NCBI GenBank assembly: GCA_964627855.1
Contig: CAZVLE010000101.1
Location: 1-23,797 of the forward strand
Source of the DNA: CAZVLE01 sp964627855
GTDB lineage: Bacteria > Bacillota > Dethiobacteria > DTU022
Direction: 5' to 3'
Length of the DNA: 23,797 nt
The notes beneath the pieces were generated by a model, which was given only the letters and a program-made list of their open reading frames with translations, had not been told where the DNA came from and did not search any database. This document shows positions 17,801-23,797 of this stretch, piece after piece. The translations under genes were made by a program, and so were the position numbers. Positions within the stretch are counted from its first letter, which is position 1; each line of letters begins with the position of its first letter.

Positions 17801-18732
17801 TTTTCCCGCCGGTTTTTTTCCTTATCCAGACGGCTGTAGTAGGCCCGTTCCGTCTCAACATCCTCCCAGAACTCGGCGCAGGGGTTGAGAGTATAAATAA
17901 AGAGAGGGTTGTTTTCCGCGAGAAGTGTAAAGAGGTTCTGAAAGAGTCTGGCCACATATGAGACCCCGAAGATGTGAACCGGGGGCAGCTCTGCCATTCT
18001 GATCATGCTCACCAGCTCTGCTTCGGCAGCAAGCTGGTCCAGGGTAATCCAGCGCCCGCCTTCCGGGGGCGGGTTTTTCTCCAGAAGACCACCTTCGGCA
18101 AAAACCTCCTGCCACAAAGCACGTTGCCAGGCAACGGTTGACGCAAGATCCTGATCAAGCTTTACAGGGTCGGCATAACGATGCTCCATATTAAGCTTGC
18201 CTTTGCCGCGCCAGTCAGCGACCATCTCACTCCTTGAATAGCTATATTCCTGGAAGAGGTAAGCCATGCGCACGGCCAGCTGAACCTTACGTATATCGGC
18301 ACCGTCACTTAAAAGCATATTATCTATAGCTGCAGATGGCCCTTCGCTACCGGGTAAAATTTGGGCAGTCTCCCCGGAGCTATCAAGATACCTGCGCACC
18401 GGCTCCAGTTCCGGGCTGCCGATGGTATCTTCGTCCAGTAGAATCGCCAGTATGGCCGCCTCAATTATGTCGAGATCGACCAGTTTATAATCTCCGGGAC
18501 AGGTCTTGGCAACAACATCCCCGATGAACTGCTCCAACCTTCTAAAGCGCAAGTTGGCCGCAACACCAAGCTTCTGGGCCAATCCTAAGCGCACCCAGGT
18601 CTCCATATTCCGGTTTGGCACCACCAGCTCGACCACTTCCAGGGGGTGGCTATTAAACCTTTGACCTTTAACTGTGTCGGCCAGGGCATCGAGCAGTTGT
18701 TCCGTCCTGTTGGAATAAAACAGCTCAATCAT
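14884..18732 (-). CDS. recC: RecBCD subunit RecC
   Basis: RecC is the scaffold that splits the duplex and, in E. coli, scans for Chi. It has no Walker A motif, as expected. Family features include the N-terminus with YSNRTEQLLDAL and LAQKLGVAANLRF, FGVSYVARLFQNLFTLL (about 260), HVRLLGEL, the APSVRREVEWVADEI stretch, LPFGRFSRAEMLALMSHP and the conserved FLLGLGEGLFPA (about 710). The C-terminal part opens with STLRRFLECPMQGW (about 920), where RecC carries an inactive nuclease-like fold. It is 1282 residues, longer than E. coli RecC (1122). Its ATG follows AGGAG at about ten bases. It is first in the operon, overlaps recB by 4 nt, and no ptrA homologue lies between them. I found no convincing promoter upstream. 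Confidence 0.92.
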   Translation of the reverse strand: MIELFYSNRTEQLLDALADTVKGQRFNSHPLEVVELVVPNRNMETWVRLGLAQKLGVAANLRFRRLEQFIGDVVAKTCPGDYKLVDLDIIEAAILAILLDEDTIGSPELEPVRRYLDSSGETAQILPGSEGPSAAIDNMLLSDGADIRKVQLAVRMAYLFQEYSYSRSEMVADWRGKGKLNMEHRYADPVKLDQDLASTVAWQRALWQEVFAEGGLLEKNPPPEGGRWITLDQLAAEAELVSMIRMAELPPVHIFGVSYVARLFQNLFTLLAENNPLFIYTLNPCAEFWEDVETERAYYSRLDKEKNRREKRIWAEGGETENDDPFGLFAADNPALRYWGHPGREHVRLLGELTDCDFTDRFTEPEGGSLLQVLQRDILFREPEKTEDKGRADSHKPDNTIKLIAAPSVRREVEWVADEIWKLMKNDRGKPPLRFSDIAVIINSAGRDIYLPQVETVFASSHNLPNSVSDLPGTAGSRIFEVMTLLLKLPFGRFSRAEMLALMSHPAVIGRFAGLSPGDLTALAEALGIVFGADRTDFEGTYVDRDVYNWDQGIRRLALGAFMTGEKSGDERIFQVGEDQWLVEEVSGSLRTVAARFGMLARSLLLEARFVRSSKMTLSDWASFYSAQIDTYLHLEDEADKRDRLRLLRALAKLEKMDLGQKISGRIAAEITGKAIESLGSARGQYLAEGVVVSSFLPMRVIPFKVIFLLGLGEGLFPAAGSRDALDLRAAARRAGDVDPAERDRYMFLETLLCSRERLYLSYVKRDEQTGDPLQPSAVVQELLHILKQNYLTEEDIQAIYHEPQLRRYEGLDNGGETFFDEARIEAKIRHIAQNWREHALPVDDDSLEPGLQVRGSLGEELNTLQKVAGDGAWQKLSSMLVLPGEAPLPAAVKAVPRVSFGDEGSSLEAPFYLSHSTLRRFLECPMQGWAAAMLGLTETEEDLADREEEDFEVDRLIETVLMREVFAESLSSGESPEELYRKRIERLRLAGRIPVGELGRVIERRHLDIFAGWQATLELLANNGDGGVAAILPQPLERVRLGRSKGLSSTERVLDPLSLDLEIKKRDSDKQRIAVHLGGLSDGLIKGWPVTITFLARKPFSSHGKTAVTGSFRYLLRGLIDQALLAAAGVLGDGERQILLCFSDGPEETAIYRMRLQPANQEKAFKWLSLLAEDLLSAHHAYLLPVEAVITHYYELVGGGRNQSMLSGISMKEFAAGFDGSELVRLIVNMAGNNWSRFSSLWGPVPSPRNYLPPAAEVAFQMVFRRFGPLFEDIISLEVVK

Positions 18733-19001
18733 CGGGATATCGCTCCTGATATATTTTCCTACATTACCGCAGGCAATCCTAGTGACTATCGTTCTTCAGT
18801 AACATCTTATATCTTTTCAGCGACACATATATGTCAGTTCGTGAACAAGTGACGGTTCCGTTTCTTCCAGTTACGCCTGGTTTACTCAAACGCCAATAGT
18901 CCGGTTGAGTTTCTTTGAACCTATTATTAACCACAAGCACACAAAATACAAATGCGATCTGGTAACAGTTCTCTTAACGCGAAGTGAAACAAGCCGGACA
19001 G

Positions 19002-19047
19002 TGCGGTTAGACCGCAGAACCAAGAAAACCTGCTTGGATCATTTTTT
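19002..19047. other. Two small hairpins and a T-run
   Basis: A perfect 6-bp stem TGCGGT/ACCGCA with a 3-base loop (19002-19016) is followed by a 5-bp stem CCAAG/CTTGG (19020-19037) and, on the plus strand, by TTTTTT at 19042-19047. This resembles a weak plus-strand terminator, but no plus-strand gene is seen before it. It could mark the end of an unrecognised small RNA or be chance. Confidence 0.25.
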
Positions 19048-19227
19048 CAAACTCGCCCGAGATATCTTATACCGGTAGGTATATGAGAATGGAAGTCGGT
19101 TTATCTGTTGGTATTGAAGTTCGATGGCTATTTCAACACCATAAGCATAGCCACCAGACTTTACATTATTATATTTCAGCTTGAGCTTATTAGGTGCCAG
19201 GTAAAAATAGCCCTCGATGATTACGGA
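19039..19227 (-). pseudogene. Unassigned open fragment without a start
   Basis: On the minus strand the frame stays open for about 62 codons from 19227 to a TGA at 19039-19041. It reads like real protein, with segments such as GYFYLAPNKLKLKYNN and YAYGVEIAIELQYQQ rich in Tyr, Lys and aliphatic residues. There is no ATG, GTG or TTG near its beginning, and a TAA precedes it in frame. I do not recognise a family. It may be the C-terminal remnant of a lost gene or a chance open frame. Confidence 0.25.
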
Positions 19228-19585
19228 TTATGATGATTGAACAATTTGGTTTATACAACAGGGCGGCTGGGCTAATTTTTTGCAGGGAAACGCTATGAAG
19301 CCTTAGAAGATACAAATAATTAAATGTATGTTGCTCTTTTCATACTCAAGCTCACCGGCATAAACTAAATATCCCTTGTCACCGCCGGTAATTTGTTAAA
19401 GTAGGTTAAATTATTATGCAGCGATTTATGATAAGTCATTGCTGCCCTGATCTCTACCGGGATAAAAGCAACTGCCAAAATTTACCTCTTTATTATTTCT
19501 TCTATCTGGAACAGTTCATGAAGATAAGCAGTTGGAAGCATTAACAACACACCTGCAAAAGCTCGGTCAGTCGAAAACCGGTGAG

Positions 19586-19614
19586 TTGACTTAGTCCATG
19601 GCTTAGTTTAAAAT
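19586..19614 (+). promoter_or_regulatory. Promoter of the toxin-antitoxin operon
   Basis: TTGACT (19586-19591) and TAAAAT (19609-19614) are spaced by 17 bases, matching 10 of 12 consensus positions. The start point near 19621 falls inside the SD (AAGGAGGTGA, 19618-19627), so the leader is extremely short. The spacer holds a direct repeat of CTTAG (at 19590-19594 and 19602-19606) around CCATGG, a possible site for autoregulation by the antitoxin. Confidence 0.6.
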
Positions 19615-19633
19615 TACAAGGAGGTGAACAGCC

Positions 19634-19864
19634 ATGCAGGTTAATGTTCATGAAGCAAAAACCAACCTATCCAAGCTGCTTAAGCAGGTCAGTGAAGGGC
19701 AGGAGATAATTATTGCCCGTTCCGGAAAACCAGTTGCCCGCCTTGTGGCTTACAGAGAAAAACCGACCAAGCGAGTGTCGGGCAGCGCAAAAGGCAAATT
19801 TGTTTTAACCCCTGATTTCAACGATCCTCTGCCTGCAGAAATATTAGCGGAGTTCGAAGCATGA
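19634..19864 (+). CDS. Phd/YefM-family antitoxin (VapB-type)
   Basis: This 76-residue antitoxin has the Phd/YefM fold at its N-terminus: VNVHEAKTNLSKLLKQVSEG followed by EIIIARSGKPVARL, the typical 'V-x-E-A-K-x-x-L-S-x-L' and 'G-K-P-V-A-x-L' pattern. This part dimerises and binds the operator. The C-terminal tail, ending PLPAEILAEFEA, should wrap the PIN toxin and block its active site. It has a perfect SD and its own promoter. Its stop overlaps the toxin start as ATGA, so the antitoxin is made first and translation is coupled. Family members repress their own operon together with the toxin. Confidence 0.9.
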   Translation: MQVNVHEAKTNLSKLLKQVSEGQEIIIARSGKPVARLVAYREKPTKRVSGSAKGKFVLTPDFNDPLPAEILAEFEA

Positions 19865-20247
19865 GGCTGTTACTTGATACACACGTATTTTTGTGGTGGA
19901 TCGCAGGCGATCATAGATTGTCCAAAAAAGCCGTAAAGGTTATCAGTGAAGCCGATAACCGGCTTTTCCTGAGTGCAGCCAGTGGCTGGGAGATCGCAAT
20001 CAAGGCAAAGCTTGGCAAGCTACATATTGATGGTGACGTGACCTCTTTTATCATCGAGCAGATGCGCCTTAACTCAATTGAGCAGCTGCCAGTTATGCTT
20101 AGCCACGCTTTGCATGTTTCCACCCTGGAATCTCTCCACCGCGATCCCTTTGATCGGCTGCTCGTAGCCCAGGCACAGCTGGAAAGAATGCCGATTCTGA
20201 CTGCCGACCGGCATGTTACTATTTACCCTGTCGAGACAGTCTGGTAG
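19861..20247 (+). CDS. vapC: PIN-domain toxin, VapC family
   Basis: This 128-residue PIN-domain ribonuclease is of the COG3744 type that pairs with Phd/YefM antitoxins. The metal-binding acids are visible: Asp6 in LLLDTHVFLWW, Glu44 in SGWEIAIKAKLGKL, Asp98 in RDPFDRLLVAQA and Asp116 in ILTADRHV. All are present, so the toxin should be an active Mg-dependent endoribonuclease; the RNA target cannot be predicted. It overlaps the antitoxin by 4 nt. The gene is full length and lies in a patch of decayed sequence, consistent with an accessory module. Confidence 0.9.
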   Translation: MRLLLDTHVFLWWIAGDHRLSKKAVKVISEADNRLFLSAASGWEIAIKAKLGKLHIDGDVTSFIIEQMRLNSIEQLPVMLSHALHVSTLESLHRDPFDRLLVAQAQLERMPILTADRHVTIYPVETVW

Positions 20248-20287
20248 AGTTTAATAACTTCTCCAGATTTAATATTGCTTGCGCAGA

Positions 20288-20574
20288 GAAGAAAGATTAG
20301 TATTTTCGTTACTGTTGGAATTTTATTGCTTCGCAATCCTGTTGGATGCCAAGCTGACCAATATGACTTTTCTATCAGGATAAGCGATCAAAAGAGCGAG
20401 TTGTCTGGGGCCGCCAATTCCTGCTTTGATAAATAATTATAACATCGCTGGGGTAGCGATCGCCCTTGTCGAAGATGGTGAAACAGCCTGGGTAAGAGGA
20501 TACAGGTATGCCGATCCTGCAGGTTCAAAGCAGTCACCGCCTGGGTAGTAATGAAACTGGTGAATGGCTGGTAA
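20288..20574 (+). pseudogene. Decayed beta-lactamase-family lipoprotein
   Basis: Pieces of a class C beta-lactamase-like serine hydrolase (PF00144 type) can be read in different frames. First comes a signal-like stretch RKISIFVTVGILLLRNPVGC at about 20288-20355. Next is ALINNYNIAGVAIALVEDG continuing to WVRGYRYADPA (about 20423-20521), which strongly resembles the family's 'N-IPGVAVAIVKDGE...KGYGYAD' region. Then, in another frame, K-AVTAWVVMKLVN (about 20528-20565) resembles the S-x-x-K helix. The segment between YAD and the S-x-x-K region is deleted, at least two frameshifts are present, and the gene stops at 20572-20574, well before the rest of the catalytic domain. No start codon is evident. 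The gene is dead. Confidence 0.55.
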
Positions 20575-20596
20575 GAAATGGCCAAGGGGGAATCTG

Positions 20597-21232
20597 ATGG
20601 GAAGTACTGTTAGAATAGAAGTGACAACAGCAGATCAGTTGGATAAATTATTAGATGTTTTTCTTTCGGCATTCAAAGATGAAGCGACAACTGCGGTCTG
20701 GCTCGATCTTTCCTCCGAAAAGCTAAAAAGACTATATGGAACCCTGGTGTTAATAAAACTTAAACTGTACCTGGAAGCGGGTAACCCTATACTTGTTGCA
20801 ATTGAAGACAGCACTATTTTAGGGTTGATTATATTGAAGTTGCACCATGTGAAAACATCTAAACTCAGGGCCGTACAGCTAATTGTACCCAAGTTGCTGA
20901 GACTTGTGAGACTAGTGCCATATTACATACGGGCCATTCGGATGGGTATGGCTGATGCAACAAGGTCACCCGAAAACCTACCCCTAAATCATGATGTTTT
21001 AGAAGCTATAGCAGTCCATCCGGACCATCAGGGTAAAAAAATCGGCAGAAGGCTTCTTGACCACGCACACGATTATCTTCACCACAATAGCGATTCGCCT
21101 GGAATTTACCTAATGACCGGTGAAGAAAAAAACAGGCAGATCTATGAGGTTTTTGATTATAAGTTAATAGAAAAAAGGGATACAAAAGGTTTTGTATCCT
21201 ATCACATGTACCGTTCAATGTTTGACCAATAG
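20597..21232 (+). CDS. GNAT family N-acetyltransferase
   Basis: This 211-residue acetyltransferase has the GNAT acetyl-CoA-binding motif near residues 135-155: LEAIAVHPDHQGKKIGRRLL, which includes the V-x-P-x-x-Q-G-x-x-x-G/R-R pyrophosphate loop. The C-terminus has the expected beta-strand and Tyr segment (YEVFDYKLI). The N-terminal half is larger than in minimal GNATs and contains a basic, hydrophobic region (LKLYLEAG; KLLRLVRLVPYYIRAIRMGM) that might contact membrane or substrate. The acceptor is unknown. An ATG at 20564 gives a longer frame, but the SD AAGGGGG at 20584-20590 places the start at ATG 20597. It follows directly on the beta-lactamase remnant. Confidence 0.85.
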   Translation: MGSTVRIEVTTADQLDKLLDVFLSAFKDEATTAVWLDLSSEKLKRLYGTLVLIKLKLYLEAGNPILVAIEDSTILGLIILKLHHVKTSKLRAVQLIVPKLLRLVRLVPYYIRAIRMGMADATRSPENLPLNHDVLEAIAVHPDHQGKKIGRRLLDHAHDYLHHNSDSPGIYLMTGEEKNRQIYEVFDYKLIEKRDTKGFVSYHMYRSMFDQ

Positions 21233-21255
21233 TAAAATAATTTTTAGACGTGCCG

Positions 21256-21654
21256 CTACCTCGCGCCCATCAGGGCATTTTCGATTGCCTTCAGGATCAC
21301 CTTGGAGCTGGAGGTAACACCGCTGATAGTATCAACCTGCAACGATTGTGCTTCAATGACATGGTCAGTGATTACTTCCGCTGCCTCCCCCTGCCCGTGC
21401 CGGTGATCAAGCTTTATATCCGTTATGCGGTGATCTTTCACGGTTACCTCTACGGTAGCCCCAACCCAAACGGCTTCAGATGAACCAGTGTAGATGCCGT
21501 CAGGAATTGTTGCAAGATTTACTTCGCCGATCGTTATCTCTTCCACAGCCTGACGATAGCTGCTTAGATCGGAAAAATATTTGGCAGCAAAAGCTCCCCC
21601 GACAACCAGGATAACTGCGAGGATCAGAAATAATATGTTTTTTCTTTTTTTCAT
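21256..21654 (-). CDS. Membrane-anchored FMN-binding-domain protein
   Basis: This short protein has an N-terminal lysine-rich start and one membrane helix (KKRKNILFLILAVILVVGGA), then an extracytoplasmic FMN-binding domain (PF04205 type). The C-terminal motif DTISGVTSSS fits the D-x-x-S/T-G-A-T flavinylation signal recognised by ApbE, with the Ala replaced by Val and Thr117 (numbered from the upstream ATG) as the expected FMN attachment site. It probably carries electrons outside the membrane, though its partners are not in the window. ATG at 21663 lies directly on the SD; ATG at 21654, nine bases after GAAGGG, is the better start and gives 132 residues. Confidence 0.85.
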   Translation of the reverse strand: MKKRKNILFLILAVILVVGGAFAAKYFSDLSSYRQAVEEITIGEVNLATIPDGIYTGSSEAVWVGATVEVTVKDHRITDIKLDHRHGQGEAAEVITDHVIEAQSLQVDTISGVTSSSKVILKAIENALMGAR

Positions 21655-21672
21655 AATACTCATCCCTTCAAC

Positions 21673-21710
21673 ATCTTGAGACTCTAATGCTCAAGATTGT
21701 TATGATTATA
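21673..21710 (-). promoter_or_regulatory. -10 box and 8-bp inverted repeat before the FMN gene
   Basis: On the minus strand, TATAAT at 21705-21710 puts the transcript start near 21698. Just after it lies a perfect inverted repeat, ATCTTGAG and CTCAAGAT (21673-21680 and 21690-21697), with a 9-base loop. It would form a hairpin at the 5' end of the mRNA or serve as an operator, ending 19 bases before the ATG at 21654. The -35 region is poor, which suits a regulated promoter. Confidence 0.45.
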
Positions 21711-21781
21711 TAATAAATCCTTGTGAATTACTACCATAAATTCTATTAAACTACATTTTTCTATGGCCAGTGCAAAGCAAA

Positions 21782-22591
21782 TTAAATCTGGGCAGTTGTT
21801 TTAAGGTAATAAGATAAATAACAAACTGCTATTATTGCAAAGACTACTGAAAGTATAACAAAAAACCAGATATCCACTACCAGGAAGCCGTAGATTATAT
21901 TAAAGCAAAAATGAATCCAGATGGCATTAAAAAGATTTTTGTTTTTATCTAAAGCAACATTCATAATTATAACCAATGCTGTCATGACCACAACATTTGA
22001 AATGATATAAGGGATTAGAGCTAATCCTGCAAAATCGGAATCAACAAACCAAAGCACTGCATGCCAGAAAGCCCAAACCACGCCTAGCAATAGGGAACCT
22101 TTTATGAACCCGTACTTGTTGTTAAGTTCAACACGCAGATATCCTCTCCATCCCGATTCTTCTCCCGTTGGTCCAGATAGAAATGACAGGACTAATAATA
22201 ACGGCAATGAGTAGGCTCCAAGGGCAAAGAAATCATGAAAAGCTTTTTGATTAGCTATAGACAAAATCAATACTGATAATAATATCCCTCCAATTACGAC
22301 TGCTGAATTTAATAGTAACAAATCCAGACGAATTTTTTGCCCAAATGCATCACGGTAAAACTCCTTTATGGTCATATTGGGTCTTAGCTTTTTAAACATG
22401 ATCAGTAAGGCAATTGTCGGTGACCAGGCACAGAGGTTTGCTAGCCAACGCATTGTCAGCGGTGATGCATTAAAAACCATAGAGGCCGTTCCACAAATTC
22501 CCATCACCATAACCCAAAATAATAGATAGGCGACAATCACATATTTCCACATCATATCCATGTTTTTAATCTTGCTCGTTAGAGTTGTCAT
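21782..22591 (-). CDS. CPBP family intramembrane metalloprotease
   Basis: This 269-residue protein, with about seven or eight membrane helices, is of the CPBP (CAAX protease and bacteriocin-processing, ABI) family. All three catalytic motifs are intact: EESGWR (Glu144, Glu145, Arg149), WAFWH (His177) and HFCFN (His227, Asn231). It should be an active glutamyl-type intramembrane protease, although many bacterial homologues act only as immunity or processing factors. The ATG is preceded by GGGAGG. It follows the ABC ATPase by 83 bp on the same strand and is probably in the same transcript, so it may be linked to that transporter. Confidence 0.88.
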   Translation of the reverse strand: MTTLTSKIKNMDMMWKYVIVAYLLFWVMVMGICGTASMVFNASPLTMRWLANLCAWSPTIALLIMFKKLRPNMTIKEFYRDAFGQKIRLDLLLLNSAVVIGGILLSVLILSIANQKAFHDFFALGAYSLPLLLVLSFLSGPTGEESGWRGYLRVELNNKYGFIKGSLLLGVVWAFWHAVLWFVDSDFAGLALIPYIISNVVVMTALVIIMNVALDKNKNLFNAIWIHFCFNIIYGFLVVDIWFFVILSVVFAIIAVCYLSYYLKTTAQI

Positions 22592-22674
22592 GATATCCTC
22601 CCGTTAATTTGGTATGCGTATTAAATTCATTGCCGCCTTACCAATAATCATAAGCAGCTTGCTTTACTCATAAT

Positions 22675-23433
22675 TTATATCCCTACTTTCCGCATTTCCT
22701 CCCTGACTTTTTCAATTCTTACTTCCAACTCTGAACCATTAAACTTGGGTAAACTCACTTCACTGACAATCTTGCCATCAATCATGAACAAGATACGCTC
22801 GGTTTGTGCCGCCACAGTGGCATCGTGGGTTACAAACATAATAGTGACCCCTTCTCGGTTAAGTTCTGAGAAGATCGCCATTATTTCCTGTGAAGTTTTT
22901 GAGTTAAGTGCCCCGGTCGGTTCATCCCCGAAAACTATTTTTGGGCTGTTAATCAGGGCGCGGCAGATACCCGCGCGTTGAAGCTGCCCCCCGGAAACCT
23001 GGGTAATGTCTCGGTTCTCCAGCTCGTCAATACCTACTTTTCCCATCAGCGATTTGGCGTTATCTGATATTTTTGATCCTTTATTTCTGTTGCCTCGCAT
23101 CGAGGGGAGTACAATGTTATCTAAAATATTCAGGTTCTTCAGCATGGTTGGCTGCTGAAAAACAAAACCCATCTTTGTTCTCCTGAGATCGGCCATCTCA
23201 TTTTCGCTTAAGGTCGAAATATCCTGATCGTCAAAGATTACTTTTCCGGAGTCGATATTGTCCATGCCGCTTAAGGCAAAAATGAGCGTTGTTTTTCCTG
23301 ATCCCGATGGACCCATTACTGCAACAAACTCACCCTCAACTACATCAACCGAAACGCTGTCAAGAACATTGCGGTTTTCACTGCCCACACCATATGATTT
23401 AATTATTTTTTCAGCCATTAGAATTTTTTTCAT
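22675..23433 (-). CDS. ABC transporter ATP-binding protein (LolD/MacB type)
   Basis: This 252-residue ABC ATPase is of the LolD/MacB/FtsE-like class that works with FtsX-type permeases. Visible are Walker A GPSGSGKT (41-48, Lys47), the Q-loop FVFQQPTML (Gln93/94), the signature VSGGQLQR (146-153), Walker B IVFGDEPTGALN (Glu171) and the H-loop VTHD (about 202). All catalytic parts are intact. The short C-terminal tail is charged and specific to this protein. The SD AAAGGAG stands seven bases before the ATG. The gene begins 4 bp after the stop of the permease gene and forms an operon with it. The substrate is unknown; peptide or lipid export, or bacitracin-type resistance, are the usual possibilities. 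Confidence 0.93.
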   Translation of the reverse strand: MKKILMAEKIIKSYGVGSENRNVLDSVSVDVVEGEFVAVMGPSGSGKTTLIFALSGMDNIDSGKVIFDDQDISTLSENEMADLRRTKMGFVFQQPTMLKNLNILDNIVLPSMRGNRNKGSKISDNAKSLMGKVGIDELENRDITQVSGGQLQRAGICRALINSPKIVFGDEPTGALNSKTSQEIMAIFSELNREGVTIMFVTHDATVAAQTERILFMIDGKIVSEVSLPKFNGSELEVRIEKVREEMRKVGI

Positions 23434-23437
23434 CAGC

Positions 23438-23797
23438 TTACTCCTTTATATTTTCAGAGATTTTGATCTGCACTATGCCTGCTGTTCCGGCCACTGTGGC
23501 CATCATTACGAAACCTAACATCAGCAGCGGGCTTAGCAGGTAAGATAAAACCGGATTGTTTGTAAAAGAAAATGAGGAAGCGCCAACGTAAGCAATTGCC
23601 AGCCCTGCCAGTGATTGTCCCAGGGTGTTTGCCAGCAGGGTACCGGTAACCACCCCAACGAGAAGCACAAATACTGAGCGTGCGGCAAACTGCATCCTGA
23701 TATCCCGGGCTGTATAACCGAAAGCCTTCATTACTGCGATAGAGTAGCGATCTTTGGCGACCAGCATTTTCATAAAGAGCAGGGTTACCAGCACACA
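23438..23797 (-). CDS. FtsX-like ABC permease, C-terminal part (cut by window)
   Basis: Only the last 120 or so codons are in the window, and the frame continues off the right edge. The visible part is the C-terminal FtsX domain: a helix, the cytoplasmic motif AVMKAFGYTARDIR, a second helix (VFVLLVGVVTGTLLANTLGQ), an external stretch and a last helix ending in KISENIKE. The K-A-F-G-Y-T-x-x-D-I-R sequence is typical of FtsX/MacB permeases and is where the ATPase couples. It forms an ABC exporter with the ATPase 4 bp downstream. Confidence 0.9.
   Translation of the reverse strand, partial: CVLVTLLFMKMLVAKDRYSIAVMKAFGYTARDIRMQFAARSVFVLLVGVVTGTLLANTLGQSLAGLAIAYVGASSFSFTNNPVLSYLLSPLLMLGFVMMATVAGTAGIVQIKISENIKE

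Larger units (their letters stand above)
18733..19585. other. Gene-poor region upstream of recC
   Basis: About 850 bp with no intact gene that I recognise. It is more AT-rich by eye than recCBD and is broken by stops in all frames. It holds a 10-bp palindrome ACATATATGT at 18825-18834, two small hairpins (19002-19037), an unassigned minus-strand open stretch (19039-19227), and a roughly 42-codon plus-strand open stretch without a start that ends at the TAG at 19592-19594. Decayed genes are the simplest explanation, with the recC promoter presumably in the left part. Confidence 0.6.

Noticed and set aside
18748..18773. Promoter-like TTGCCT-N17-TATATC just before recC
   Set aside because: Its start point would fall downstream of the recC SD, so it could not produce a translatable recC message.
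18835..18860. Possible LexA/SOS box (GTTCGTGAAC and nearby GAAC...GTTC) upstream of recC
   Set aside because: The spacing and orientation do not fit the Firmicute GAAC-N4-GTTC box.
19593..19606. CRISPR-like or transposon repeats near the toxin-antitoxin pair
   Set aside because: Only a 5-bp direct repeat is present. There is no array of regular repeats, no transposase and no target-site duplication.

Overview
The window looks like bacterial chromosome from a Gram-positive, probably a Clostridia-type Firmicute. The grounds are strong Shine-Dalgarno (SD) sequences, frequent GTG and TTG starts, near-consensus sigma-A promoters, a TopB of the Firmicute form with C-terminal zinc ribbons, and secreted lipoproteins. 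This assignment is inference, since no rRNA or other marker gene is present. Nothing here is convincingly a new biological system. It is an ordinary chromosomal stretch with one surprising core (recCBD) and several decaying accessory patches.

Layout from left to right. A GYF_2-TM-PKD envelope protein (minus strand, 20-1459) diverges from DNA topoisomerase III (topB, plus strand), which is followed by a short TspO/MBR protein lacking the usual first helix. A Yip1-like membrane protein has its own strong promoter and an unusual TTG start. A minus-strand pair follows: a DUF2207 membrane protein, then an alpha/beta hydrolase. Next is a small lipoprotein locus holding one intact gene, a 118-bp near-identical partial copy that is frameshifted, and a 21-codon signal-peptide-like mini-ORF.

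The centre (9058-18732, minus) is a complete, overlapping recC-recB-recD operon. It encodes the RecBCD helicase-nuclease for double-strand-break repair and degradation of foreign DNA. recC/recB overlap by ATGA and recB/recD by up to 38 nt, so translation is probably coupled. Firmicutes normally use AddAB, so RecBCD here is the most notable biology in the window.

Upstream of recC lies about 0.9 kb with no intact gene. Then come a Phd/YefM-VapC (PIN) toxin-antitoxin pair with its own promoter, a decayed remnant of a beta-lactamase-family lipoprotein, and a GNAT acetyltransferase. The right end (minus strand) holds a membrane-anchored FMN-binding-domain protein, a CPBP-family membrane protease homologue, a LolD/MacB-type ABC ATPase and the C-terminus of its FtsX-like permease, which is cut by the window edge.

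All calls come from reading the sequence and translations by eye. No similarity search was run.
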